Positions 1 through 8,345 of a stretch of 64,000 nt of DNA are shown here, one piece after another (position 1 is the stretch's first letter; the number at the start of each line of letters is the position of its first letter). The stretch covers positions 310,001 through 374,000 of the forward strand of contig NZ_SSND01000004.1 in the NCBI RefSeq assembly GCF_004799285.1. The letters are read 5' to 3'. A program made the translations under genes and the position numbers. Source of the stretch: Aliigemmobacter aestuarii (GTDB taxonomy: Bacteria > Pseudomonadota > Alphaproteobacteria > Rhodobacterales > Rhodobacteraceae). Below the pieces are notes generated by a model. It worked only from the letters and a program-made list of their open reading frames with translations. It made no database searches and was not told where the DNA came from.

Positions 1-1436
1 ACCGCATCTGGATCGACGGGGCATATCACGACGCGGCCGAGGGCGGCAGGTTCGCCACCGTGAACCCTGCCACCGGCCAGACCCTGACCGAGGTCGCGCG
101 CGGTACCGCCGCCGATGTGGACCGTGCCGTGGCCAGCGCGCGCGCCGCGTTCGACGATGGCCGCTGGTCGCGCAAGTCGCCGTCGGAACGCAAGGAAGTG
201 CTGTTGCGCCTTGCCGCGCTGATCCGGGAAAACGTGCCGGAACTTGCGCTTCTCGACACGCTCGACATGGGCAAGCCGATCGCCGAAAGCAGCACCATCG
301 ACGCCCCCGGATCGGCGCATTTCTTCCAGTGGCATGCCGAAGCCGTCGACAAGCTTTATGACGAGATCGCCCCCACCGGCCCCGGTGATCTGGCGCTGAT
401 CCGGCGCGAGCCTCTGGGTGTGGTGGGCGCGGTCGTGCCCTGGAACTTCCCGCTGGACATGGCAACGTGGAAACTGGCGCCCGCGCTGGCCACCGGCAAT
501 TCCGTGGTGCTGAAGCCGGCCGAACAATCGCCGCTGTCGGCGCTTCGCCTTGCGGAACTGGCGGCCGAGGCCGGGTTGCCCGATGGGGTGCTGAACGTGG
601 TGCCGGGATACGGGCACGAGGCGGGAATGGCGCTTGGCCTTCACCCGGATGTGGACGTGATCGCCTTCACCGGATCGACCGAGGTGGGCAAGCTGTTTCA
701 AACCTATGCCGGCCGGTCGAACATGAAGCAGGTCTGGCTGGAAACCGGCGGCAAGTCGCCCAACCTGATCTTTCCCGACGCGGATCTGGATCGGGCCGCC
801 GACATGGCCGCCTTTGGCATCTTCTTCAACGCGGGCGAGGTCTGTTCGGCCAATTCGCGCCTGCTGGTCCATCGCGAGGTGCATGACGCGATGGTCGAAC
901 GGCTGGCCGCGCGGGCGGCGGCGGTGCGGCAGGGCAACCCGCTTGATCCGGGCACGAACATGGGGCCGATGGTGGACCGGGGCCATGCCGAACGCGTGGC
1001 GGGGTTCATCGAACGCGCCCACGCTGCGGCCCGCCTTGTCTGCGGCGGCGAACGGGTGACGCGCGACGGATCGGACGCCTGGATCACGCCCACGATCTTT
1101 GACCGGGTGGATCCGGCCAGCGAACTGGCCCGGGACGAGGTGTTCGGCCCCGTGCTGGCCGTCATCCCCTTCGACGACGAGGCCGAGGCGCTGCGGCTGG
1201 CCAATGACTCCGCCTACGGCCTCGCGGCTTCGGTCTGGACGCGTGACATTGACCGTGCCCTGCGGCTGTCGCGCAATCTGCAGGTGGGCACCGTTTCGGT
1301 GAACACGGTCGATGCGCTGTCCGCGATGACGCCCTTCGGCGGGGTCAAGCAATCCGGCCACGGGCGCGACCTGTCGATCCACAGTTTCGACAAGTACACC
1401 GCGCTCAAGACGGTGTGGATCAAGGCCGGTTCGTAA
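1..1436 (+). CDS. Aldehyde dehydrogenase, PuuC-like (5' end outside window)
   Basis: NAD(P)-dependent aldehyde dehydrogenase that oxidises an aldehyde to its acid in the cytoplasm. The reading frame is already open at base 3 (R-I-W-I-D-G...), so the true start lies before the window and about 477 residues are visible. Seen motifs are PWNFPL (near nt 439), the NAD-site FTGSTEVGK (near nt 667), the general-base stretch LETGGKSPN (near nt 740), the catalytic cysteine in GEVCSANSRL (near nt 840) and a C-terminal SGHGRDLSIHSFDKYTALK. That last stretch closely resembles gamma-glutamyl-gamma-aminobutyraldehyde dehydrogenase (PuuC), known from putrescine breakdown. A glutamine-synthetase-like ligase and an amidohydrolase a few kb away fit a gamma-glutamyl pathway, which is inference. 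It is convergent with the ABC permease gene. Confidence 0.93.
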   Translation, partial: RIWIDGAYHDAAEGGRFATVNPATGQTLTEVARGTAADVDRAVASARAAFDDGRWSRKSPSERKEVLLRLAALIRENVPELALLDTLDMGKPIAESSTIDAPGSAHFFQWHAEAVDKLYDEIAPTGPGDLALIRREPLGVVGAVVPWNFPLDMATWKLAPALATGNSVVLKPAEQSPLSALRLAELAAEAGLPDGVLNVVPGYGHEAGMALGLHPDVDVIAFTGSTEVGKLFQTYAGRSNMKQVWLETGGKSPNLIFPDADLDRAADMAAFGIFFNAGEVCSANSRLLVHREVHDAMVERLAARAAAVRQGNPLDPGTNMGPMVDRGHAERVAGFIERAHAAARLVCGGERVTRDGSDAWITPTIFDRVDPASELARDEVFGPVLAVIPFDDEAEALRLANDSAYGLAASVWTRDIDRALRLSRNLQVGTVSVNTVDALSAMTPFGGVKQSGHGRDLSIHSFDKYTALKTVWIKAGS

Positions 1437-1930
1437 GCGGTGCGGTCGGCGTGCGGGGCAGGGGGGATGCGCCGCCGGCACCCCGGCGATGGTGCGAGCA
1501 AAGACCGTGGCGCACCCGCCCTTCCCGTTTCCGGGCCGTGGCCCCCTCCCGGCCCGGGCGTGACGGGATATGGACGACGCCTGGCCAGTGGCCTGCAGGT
1601 CGTCGGGGAAATGTTTAGGCGGAAACGGGTTGTTTCTGCGGGTTGAACCGAACGGATCGCGCTTCGGGGCAAGCGCCGGGGCATCGTCCCCGGCAATCCT
1701 GTCCTTCTGCCGATGGGCAGAGGCGCGCCCGACCTGCGCCGCGCCAGCATTTGACGCGACTGCCACAGAGATCGTGCGAGGCGTCCGAAGCGTTCTTCGC
1801 GCTTTGCGCCTGCCGGGGTATCGAAGGGATTGCCCAAGCCAAGGGCTTTGCGCGACGTGCCTGGCGCGCCCCTTCGCAACAGCCCCCGCCGGCGTTCACG
1901 GCCTGTCCGCAAGGCAAGCAGACAAGCCTG
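1437..1930. other. Intergenic region between convergent genes
   Basis: This gap of about 490 bases separates the aldehyde dehydrogenase from the convergent LivH-type permease. Open frames crossing it have no recognisable family features and run antisense into the permease gene. I see no clear terminator hairpin with a T run and no RNA gene. Confidence 0.5.
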
Positions 1931-2818
1931 TCAAAGCTTGACCAGCGTCTTGCGCGCCAGAAGGCCCTGAGGGCGAAACAACAGGACCGCGATGACCACA
2001 AGGATGGCGAAGGCATCGCGGTAGGGAAGCAGGCTTTCGGGCAGATAGGCCTGCAGAATGACCTCGATGAAGCCCAGAAGGAAGCCACCGGCGACGGCCC
2101 CGGAAAGGCTGCCAAGTCCGCCGATGATCGCCGCGATGAAGGCTTTCAACACCGGCAGTGCCCCCATCAGCGGATCGACGCTGCCGCGCTGTGCCACCCA
2201 CAGCAAACCCGCGACCCCGGCCAGAAGGCCCGAGATCACGAAGGCGGTCGCCACGACCGAATTGGCGCGAAGGCCCATCAGGCGCAGCACCGCGAAATCC
2301 TCGGCCGCCGCGCGCATCGCCCTGCCGGCCATCGTGCGGTGAAGAAACAGGTTAAGTCCCAGAAGCATGACCAGTGTCACGATGATCGAGATCAGCTGGA
2401 TCATGCCCAGGTGCAGCGGTCCGACGGTCAGGACGCCGGACAGCGAGGCGGGAATGGAAACCGGGATGGGACGGGCCGATATCAGGTTCTGGAACAGCAC
2501 CCGCAGGATGGCGCTGACGGCAAAGCTGGTCAGCAGAAGGGTTGTGCCGGATGCACCGCGCACGGGTCGGAAGGCGACCCTTTCCATCAGGAAGGCGGCC
2601 ACCATCGCGACGGAAAGGCCTGCGATCACCGCGAGGGGAAAGGGCAGGCCCCAGATCAGCGCGAAGCAGATCGCATATCCGGTCACGGTCATCAGTTCGC
2701 CATGGGCGAAGTTTATGAGCCCGATGATCGAAAAGACCACGGCCAAACCGAGCGCCAGAAGCGCATAGGTCCCACCAAGGCTGAGGGCGTTCAGAAGTTG
2801 CTGCAGAAAGATGTCCAT
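1931..2818 (-). CDS. livH: Branched-chain amino acid/amide-type ABC permease (LivH family)
   Basis: Inner-membrane permease of a high-affinity branched-chain amino acid or amide (HAAT) ABC importer. It has 295 residues with many hydrophobic segments and the LivH hallmark GLINFAHGELM near residue 40. I chose the ATG at 2818 (MDIFLQQLLNALSLGG), because LivH proteins begin this way and longer in-frame starts would run into the upstream ATPase gene. It is the last gene of a four-gene minus-strand operon: LivM-LivG fusion, binding protein, LivF, LivH. The gap to livF is 16 bases, so co-translation is likely. The substrate cannot be read from sequence. Confidence 0.93.
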   Translation of the reverse strand: MDIFLQQLLNALSLGGTYALLALGLAVVFSIIGLINFAHGELMTVTGYAICFALIWGLPFPLAVIAGLSVAMVAAFLMERVAFRPVRGASGTTLLLTSFAVSAILRVLFQNLISARPIPVSIPASLSGVLTVGPLHLGMIQLISIIVTLVMLLGLNLFLHRTMAGRAMRAAAEDFAVLRLMGLRANSVVATAFVISGLLAGVAGLLWVAQRGSVDPLMGALPVLKAFIAAIIGGLGSLSGAVAGGFLLGFIEVILQAYLPESLLPYRDAFAILVVIAVLLFRPQGLLARKTLVKL

Positions 2819-2834
2819 CGCGATGTCCTTGGCC

Positions 2835-3560
2835 TTAAGCGCCCAGGTAGGCGTCTTGGATTTCCGGTGAAGCGCGCAATTCTTCTGCACTGCCCTGCAG
2901 TTCGATCCGACCATTCGCAAGGACATACCCGCGGTCGGCGATTTCAAGCGACTGCGCCACGTTCTGTTCAACCAGAAGGATAGTCAGGCCACGTTCGCGC
3001 AGACTGCCGATCAGGTCAAAGATCTGGTCCACCACCTGAGGCGCAAGGCCAAGAGAGGGTTCATCCAGAAGCAGCAGATCGGGTGAGGACATCAGCGCGC
3101 GCGCAATGGCCAGCATCTGTTGCTCGCCTCCCGACAGCGAGCCTGCGTTTTGATGCAGCCGTTCGGCCAGAATGGGGAACCGCTCCAGCATGTCGGCCTT
3201 CACCGCCGCCGGATCACCTCGTGTTGCGTGCTTCGCGCCGCCCAGCATCAGGTTTTCGTCCACGGTCAATGACGAAAACACCCGGCGGCCTTCGGGAACC
3301 AGCGTCAAGCCACGCCTGACAACGGTCTCGGGCGGCACACCTTGAAGATCGCTGCCACTAAACTCCATCCGCCTGGCCTTGCGCGGCGCAAGTCCGACGA
3401 TCGCATTCAGGGTCGAGCTTTTTCCCGCCCCGTTGGCACCCAGAAGGGTGACGATTTCGCCCCGCCTGACAGTCAGGTCAATGCCACGAACGGCCTCGAC
3501 CGCGCCGTAGCTGACGGTCAGGTCTTCGATCAGCAGAAGGGTATCATCAGGCGCGGTCAT
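2835..3560 (-). CDS. livF: ABC transporter ATPase, LivF family
   Basis: Cytoplasmic ATPase of the HAAT importer, 241 residues. Visible are Walker A GANGAGKSS, the ABC signature LSGGEQQ, Walker B LLLLDEPSLGLAP with the LivF-type SLGLAP continuation, and the H-loop region LLVEQN. The start at 3560 (MTAPDDTLLLIEDL) is preceded by an AGGAC ribosome binding site; the longer frame adds a non-conserved, arginine-rich leader. It sits between the binding protein and livH genes, so it should pair with the second ATPase domain carried on the LivM-LivG fusion. Confidence 0.93.
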   Translation of the reverse strand: MTAPDDTLLLIEDLTVSYGAVEAVRGIDLTVRRGEIVTLLGANGAGKSSTLNAIVGLAPRKARRMEFSGSDLQGVPPETVVRRGLTLVPEGRRVFSSLTVDENLMLGGAKHATRGDPAAVKADMLERFPILAERLHQNAGSLSGGEQQMLAIARALMSSPDLLLLDEPSLGLAPQVVDQIFDLIGSLRERGLTILLVEQNVAQSLEIADRGYVLANGRIELQGSAEELRASPEIQDAYLGA

Positions 3561-3623
3561 TGGGGTCCTGCAATGCTGAGGGGTCTGGTGGCCCGGGCAG
3601 ACCCGGGCCACCCATGAGGTCGG

Positions 3624-4778
3624 TCACGGGGCCGGAATATCGGCCGGGTCAGGCTGCCCCTGGGCGACCAGTTCCCGGTCGCCGGCCTTGATCCGAACCA
3701 GCGAGACAGAGCGCAGCGGCATGCCCATGGTGCCCTTGTAAGAGATCGTCCCGGTCACACCCTGGAGGTTTTCCAGATTGGCGATCCCTTCGCGGATGGC
3801 GGCAGGATCGAGGCTGTCGGCGGCGCTGACGGCGGCTTCGATGACGTTGCCAAGGTCATAGCCGTTCGCGATGTAGATGGTATCGGGGGCCGCGCCCGTC
3901 TTTTCCGTCCACTTCGCGTTGAAGGCTTCGAGGGGGCTGCCGGCGGTGGCATGACCGGCGGTCGAGAACACGACGCCTTCGACCAGATCGCCCAGGCCGA
4001 ATGTCGTCGGGCTGTCGATTCCGTCCGAACCAAGGATCGGCGTCGTCACGCCCGCCCCGCGCAGTTGCCGGATGAAGGCCGGAAAGTCAGGCTCGTAGGC
4101 CGAAGTCATGATGACATCTGGTTTGGGATCCATCGCGGCGATCTTGGTCACCTCCGCGCCGAAATCCTGCTGACCGATCGAGTAGGTGCCTTCACCCATG
4201 ATGGCGCCGCCCTTGGCGGTGAACGCCTGGCCGAAATACTGCGGCAGTTTCAGGGTGTAGGCGCTGTCGGGCGAGGTCAGGATATAGGCGGTCTTGTAGC
4301 CGCTCTCGACGGCATGGGCGGCCAGCATGGTGGCCTGCACATTGTCGGCGGGATAGTTCGAGAACATGAAATCGCCGACCGCAAGCGGCAGTGTCGGCGT
4401 TGTCGCGCAGAAGGAAATCGCCGGGATTCCGGCGGCCTGGGTGATCATGCCGGCGGCGATCGACGGGTCGGCATCGCAGGGCGTGATGATCAGTTGCGCC
4501 CCGGCATCGACCAGTTCCTGCGCCACAAGGGCGGTTTGGGCCGAGTCCGACCGCGTGTCCTTGATGATGGTCTTGATCGGGAATTTTCCGGCGATGCCCC
4601 CGGCCGCGTTGATCTCGTCGATCTTCATCTGCAAACCGGCCAGGTTCGGCTGGTCATAGGGGGCCAGGCCGCCCGTCTGGGCGGTGGCAAGGCCGATGAC
4701 CAGGTCCTCGGCCGTCGCCGATGTCGCTGCCAACACCGCGAAGGCGCCTGAAAGCAGCACAAGCTTGTTTTTCTTCAT
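3624..4778 (-). CDS. ABC transporter substrate-binding protein (LivK-like)
   Basis: Periplasmic solute receptor of the HAAT importer, 384 residues, type 1 periplasmic-binding fold. The N-terminus is a classical Sec signal: MKKNK, a hydrophobic core (LVLLSGAFAVLAA) and an Ala-rich cleavage region before EDLVIG. The mature part starts like other LivK/AmiC-family receptors (LVIGLATAQTGGLAPYDQP). The start at 4778 has an AGGAAG ribosome binding site eight bases upstream. It lies between the fused permease-ATPase and livF. The ligand is unknown; neighbouring catabolic genes suggest an amine- or amide-containing compound. Confidence 0.93.
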   Translation of the reverse strand: MKKNKLVLLSGAFAVLAATSATAEDLVIGLATAQTGGLAPYDQPNLAGLQMKIDEINAAGGIAGKFPIKTIIKDTRSDSAQTALVAQELVDAGAQLIITPCDADPSIAAGMITQAAGIPAISFCATTPTLPLAVGDFMFSNYPADNVQATMLAAHAVESGYKTAYILTSPDSAYTLKLPQYFGQAFTAKGGAIMGEGTYSIGQQDFGAEVTKIAAMDPKPDVIMTSAYEPDFPAFIRQLRGAGVTTPILGSDGIDSPTTFGLGDLVEGVVFSTAGHATAGSPLEAFNAKWTEKTGAAPDTIYIANGYDLGNVIEAAVSAADSLDPAAIREGIANLENLQGVTGTISYKGTMGMPLRSVSLVRIKAGDRELVAQGQPDPADIPAP

Positions 4779-4811
4779 CGTTGATCTTCCTCTGTTGGTT
4801 GGCACGAAAAG

Positions 4812-6605
4812 TCAGGCGGCAGCACGGCGCTTGCCGATGTAGGCTTCGATCACGGCCGGATTGGCCCGGATTTCGTCGGGCGTTCCCTCGGCGATCATCT
4901 GCCCCTTGTTGAGAACGACGATATGGTCACACAGACGCATGATCAGCTTCAGGTCATGTTCCACCACAAGAAGCCCGATCTGATGGTCGGCACGGATCTG
5001 TCGCAGCACCCCGATCAGGGCATCGGTTTCGGCCGGGTTCATTCCGGCCGCAGGTTCGTCGAGCAGCAGGAATGACGGACGAAGCGCAAGCGCGCGGGCG
5101 ATTTCCAGCCGCCGTTGGGCGCCATAGGGCAACGAGTTGGCGGGACGGCTGGCATCGTCCTGCATTCCGACCATCGCCAGCGCAGCCATGGCGGCTGCGC
5201 GGCTGTCCTCGCCAGGGCGGGCGACGGCATCCGCGGCGACGGTGACGTTTTCCAGCACCGTCAGGTTGCGAAACAGGCGGATGTTCTGGAAGGTGCGGCC
5301 AAGACCCAGCGTGGGAACCGCGTTCACCGGCACAAGCGCGGTATCCGTTCCGTTCAGCAGCACGCGGCCGGAACTGGGCGGGACGACCCCGGAAATGGCA
5401 TTGATGAGTGTGGACTTGCCCGCACCGTTCGGGCCGATCAGCCCGGTCACGACGCCCGGACGGACAATGAAACTGACATCTTCCAGCGCCACCAGGCCGG
5501 AAAATCGCCGGCCCACGCCCTCGATGGAAATCAACGCATCGTCCGATACGGGCGTTTGCCGGGGAGCGTTCGCCCGGACGACGGGTTCGGGGAAAAGCCG
5601 TTCATCCACCTCGCGCAGTCCGAACAGACCGTCGCGCAGGCGATACATCACCGCAAGGATGACGAGGCCGACACCGATGTCGGTCAGGCCGAAAACCTCG
5701 GGCAATTGCAGGCCGAAGACCTCGGCCCCGCCTTCCAGGCGGCGCAGGAGATCGACCATGATCACAATCAGGGCCGTGCCACCTACCGCCCCCGAAACTG
5801 TCGAGATGCCGCCCAGGATCAGCATCGACATCAGAAGGAACGTCAGGTTGAAATAGAAATCCTTGGGCGAGAAAGCCCCAAGGAAATGGGCGAGAAGAAC
5901 ACCTGCGGATGCGGAAACCAGACCGCTCAACACCCAGGCCACGAACCTTTGGCGCACGACGTTCACGCCGCAGGCCAGCGCGGCGATTTCATCCTCGCGC
6001 GCGGCACGAAGGGATAGCCCGCCCCTGGTGCCGCGATAGGTCCGGGCCAGGGCAACGGCGGTCACTGCCACAATGAGCGCGGGGAAGGCCGAGACGCCCC
6101 GCGGCACACCGAAGAAGGTCTGGCTGCCACGGGTGATGTCGGTCGAAGCCACCAGCGTGACATGGACGATGACCAGGAAACCCAGCGTGGCGATCGAGGC
6201 CGCCGCCCCGCCCAACCGCGCCAGCGGCAGACCGAACAGAGCCGCCACAATGGCGACAACCAGCAAGGCGCCAGCCATCCCGACGAAAAGCGGCTGCCCC
6301 CCGGCAATCGCCGCCAGCCATCCCGGCAGATTGGGCAGGCTGGTCGAGATGATGGCAGGCTGGATCGTCAGCAGCGATGAACCATAGGCGCCCAATGCCA
6401 TGAAACCGGCGTGACCGAACGAGATGATCCCGGAGTTCCCGCTGTAGATCTGCATGCCGACAACGGCGGTTACATAGATCAGATACAGGGTCGCCAGACG
6501 CGCGAAGGCCGCCGGAAAGAAAAGCTCGGCACAGATCGCCAGAGCGATCAGCGGCAGGGCGAGTGTGATCGTGCCCTTGATGGCCTGCATCCCGATACGC
6601 GGCAT
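4812..6605 (-). CDS. Fused LivM permease - LivG ATPase of HAAT ABC importer
   Basis: A single 597-residue chain joins two importer subunits that are usually separate. Residues to about 320 are a LivM-type membrane domain (SGNSGIISFGHAGFMALGAYG is the family signature). From about residue 345 follows a LivG-type ATPase with Walker A GPNGAGKSTL, signature-like region PYGAQRRLEIA, Walker B LLLDEPAAGMNP and the LivG end EAYIG. No stop or shift separates the domains. The start is one of two adjacent ATGs (6608 or 6605) directly after GGAGG; I use 6605. It is first in the operon and divergent from the RpiR regulator gene, so that protein is the likely controller. Confidence 0.92.
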   Translation of the reverse strand: MPRIGMQAIKGTITLALPLIALAICAELFFPAAFARLATLYLIYVTAVVGMQIYSGNSGIISFGHAGFMALGAYGSSLLTIQPAIISTSLPNLPGWLAAIAGGQPLFVGMAGALLVVAIVAALFGLPLARLGGAAASIATLGFLVIVHVTLVASTDITRGSQTFFGVPRGVSAFPALIVAVTAVALARTYRGTRGGLSLRAAREDEIAALACGVNVVRQRFVAWVLSGLVSASAGVLLAHFLGAFSPKDFYFNLTFLLMSMLILGGISTVSGAVGGTALIVIMVDLLRRLEGGAEVFGLQLPEVFGLTDIGVGLVILAVMYRLRDGLFGLREVDERLFPEPVVRANAPRQTPVSDDALISIEGVGRRFSGLVALEDVSFIVRPGVVTGLIGPNGAGKSTLINAISGVVPPSSGRVLLNGTDTALVPVNAVPTLGLGRTFQNIRLFRNLTVLENVTVAADAVARPGEDSRAAAMAALAMVGMQDDASRPANSLPYGAQRRLEIARALALRPSFLLLDEPAAGMNPAETDALIGVLRQIRADHQIGLLVVEHDLKLIMRLCDHIVVLNKGQMIAEGTPDEIRANPAVIEAYIGKRRAAA

Positions 6606-6765
6606 CATCCCTCCAAAACGTGGCCAAAGTTCCGGCACTTCCCAGAGCATGGTGTAGCCGTGGTCGATATGTCAATATCATTTCACTTAAATCAAAATCA
6701 TTGACGTTTGTATCGTATGTTACATAGTGCGTTGCAGAGGATGTGACTGGCTGAGGACAAAACGT
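6606..6765. promoter_or_regulatory. Divergent promoter/operator region (liv operon / rpiR operon)
   Basis: This AT-rich spacer separates the two divergent operons. A candidate plus-strand promoter has TTGACG at 6701-6706 and CATAGT at 6723-6728 (16-base spacing). The perfect odd dyad TATGTTACATA (6716-6726) overlaps the -10 element, and a second inverted repeat GATAT-GTCA-ATATC lies near 6667. Such dyads could be operators for the adjacent RpiR protein; this is inference. Confidence 0.5.
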
Positions 6766-7674
6766 ATGGCGATCCGTGACCGCTTGACCGATGGCAGCGT
6801 GCAGTTGACGCCGTCTGACCTGAAGGTGGCGCGCGCCTTGCTTGCGGACTATCCGGCGGCGGGTCTGAATACCGTCGCCCAGCTTGCCGCGCTCGCCGGG
6901 GTGTCGGGGCCGACGGTCGTGCGCTTTGTGACGCGTCTGGGCTTTGACGGTTTTCCTGACTTCCAGAAGGCTTTGCTGGCGGAAGTGCAGGCGCGGATGA
7001 ACTCGCCCCTTGCCATGATCGATGCGGGCAAGGCGGCCGGGGTGCCGCAGGAACAGATCTACCAGGTCGTGCTGCGGTCGTGTGTCACCATGCTGGAGAC
7101 GACCTCGGGCATGGTTCCCGCGGCCGATTTCGATATGGCCGCACGGCTCGTGACCGATCCTGCGCTGCGGCTGCATTTCATCGGCGGGCGCTTCTCGGGG
7201 TATCTTGCCGGGATGCTGTGGCAGCACATGCGCCAGCTGCGTGCGGATTGCCTGATGGTCAGTGACAACCTTCCGGACAGGGTCGATTCGCTGATCGATA
7301 TCGGGCGGCGTGACCTGATCATTGCCTTCGACTACCGCCGCTACCAGACCGACACGATCCAGTTCGTCACCTCTGCTGCCGAGCGGGGGGCGCAGGTGAT
7401 CTTGTTTACAGACCCTTGGGCTTCACCTTTGACGGCTCATGCCAAGGTGGTGCTGACCGCCCCGGTCGAAGGGCCATCGCCATTCGACACCATGGTTCCC
7501 GCTCTGGCCCAGCTCGAAGCGCTGATCGCCGCGGTCACCACACGGCTGTCTACCACGTCGCGCGCCCGGATCGCCGAAATCGAGGCCCTGCGCCGCCATT
7601 CGGGCATCACCGAGGACCAGCCCGCCCAAGATCCCAAGACAGTGCCGCACAGCGCGGACCCAGCCGGAGAATGA
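6766..7674 (+). CDS. RpiR/MurR family transcriptional regulator
   Basis: DNA-binding regulator, 302 residues. The N-terminal about 75 residues form the RpiR helix-turn-helix (TVAQLAALAGVSGPTVVRF followed by LGFDGFPDFQKAL). Residues about 120-275 form a SIS domain (LHFIGGRFSGYLAGML, LIAFDYRRYQTDTI), which in this family binds phosphorylated or other small ligands. The start at 6766 follows GAGGA by eight bases. The gene is divergent from the ABC importer operon, and the cysteine hydrolase start lies one base after its stop, so it likely controls both transcription units in response to the catabolised compound. Confidence 0.92.
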   Translation: MAIRDRLTDGSVQLTPSDLKVARALLADYPAAGLNTVAQLAALAGVSGPTVVRFVTRLGFDGFPDFQKALLAEVQARMNSPLAMIDAGKAAGVPQEQIYQVVLRSCVTMLETTSGMVPAADFDMAARLVTDPALRLHFIGGRFSGYLAGMLWQHMRQLRADCLMVSDNLPDRVDSLIDIGRRDLIIAFDYRRYQTDTIQFVTSAAERGAQVILFTDPWASPLTAHAKVVLTAPVEGPSPFDTMVPALAQLEALIAAVTTRLSTTSRARIAEIEALRRHSGITEDQPAQDPKTVPHSADPAGE

Positions 7675-7675
7675 C

Positions 7676-8338
7676 ATGAGCGACATGATTTCCATCGAAT
7701 ATGGCGGCCAGACTATTCGCAGGGACAGCCCCTATGCAAAGGGTGCCTGCACCTTTCTTCTGGTGGACATGCAGCGCATCTGGGCCGAACCGATGATGGA
7801 CCCGACGCACCCGATGCCGGCAGACAGCTATTTCATGAAGCGGGTTCACGAGACGGTCATCCCCAATCAGGTGAAGATCCTCAACGCATTCCGCAATGCC
7901 GGCGAGAATGTGTGCCATACGATCATCGAAAGCCTGACCGCGGATGGCCGCGACCGGTCACTTGATCACAAGCTTTCGAACATGCATGTGCCGAAGGGCG
8001 CACCCGAAGGGGCCATCATCGCACCGCTGGCGCCGACGGAAAACGAGCCGGTGCTGCCGAAAACGTCTTCGGGCCTCTTCAACTCGACAAATGCCGATTA
8101 CGTGCTGCGCAACCTGAACACCCGCTTCCTTGTCATCGCCGGGATCGTCACGGATCAGTGCGTGGACATGGCGGTTCGCGATGCCGCGGATCGAGGCTAT
8201 CTGGTGACGCTCGTCCAGGATGCCTGTGCCACCTACACGCCGGAACGGCATGAAGCGGCATTGCGCGCCTATGGCGGCTATTGCTGGATCACCGATACCG
8301 AAACCGTGCTGGCCCGCATCGCGGCCCTTGGCGAATGA
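7676..8338 (+). CDS. Isochorismatase-family cysteine hydrolase
   Basis: Cytoplasmic amidase of the isochorismatase-like superfamily, 220 residues, cleaving C-N bonds of small amides. The expected catalytic triad is visible: Asp31 in LLVDMQ, Lys129 in LPKTSSGLFNST and Cys162 in TDQCVD. The C-terminal DACATYTPERHEAAL is typical of N-carbamoylsarcosine amidase and ureidoacrylate hydrolase relatives. It starts one base after the rpiR-type gene and is followed within eight bases by the ligase gene, so all four genes form one operon. The exact substrate is not identifiable. Confidence 0.9.
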   Translation: MSDMISIEYGGQTIRRDSPYAKGACTFLLVDMQRIWAEPMMDPTHPMPADSYFMKRVHETVIPNQVKILNAFRNAGENVCHTIIESLTADGRDRSLDHKLSNMHVPKGAPEGAIIAPLAPTENEPVLPKTSSGLFNSTNADYVLRNLNTRFLVIAGIVTDQCVDMAVRDAADRGYLVTLVQDACATYTPERHEAALRAYGGYCWITDTETVLARIAALGE

Positions 8339-8345
8339 GCGCATC

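Noticed and set aside
1643-2983. Long plus-strand open frame (446 codons)
   Set aside because: It is antisense to the LivH-type permease and its product is a Gln/His/Arg-rich string without domains, as expected for a mirror frame in GC-rich DNA.
5989-7227. Minus-strand open frame over the liv/rpiR spacer
   Set aside because: It overlaps the fused permease gene and the RpiR gene in another frame and would bury the divergent promoters.
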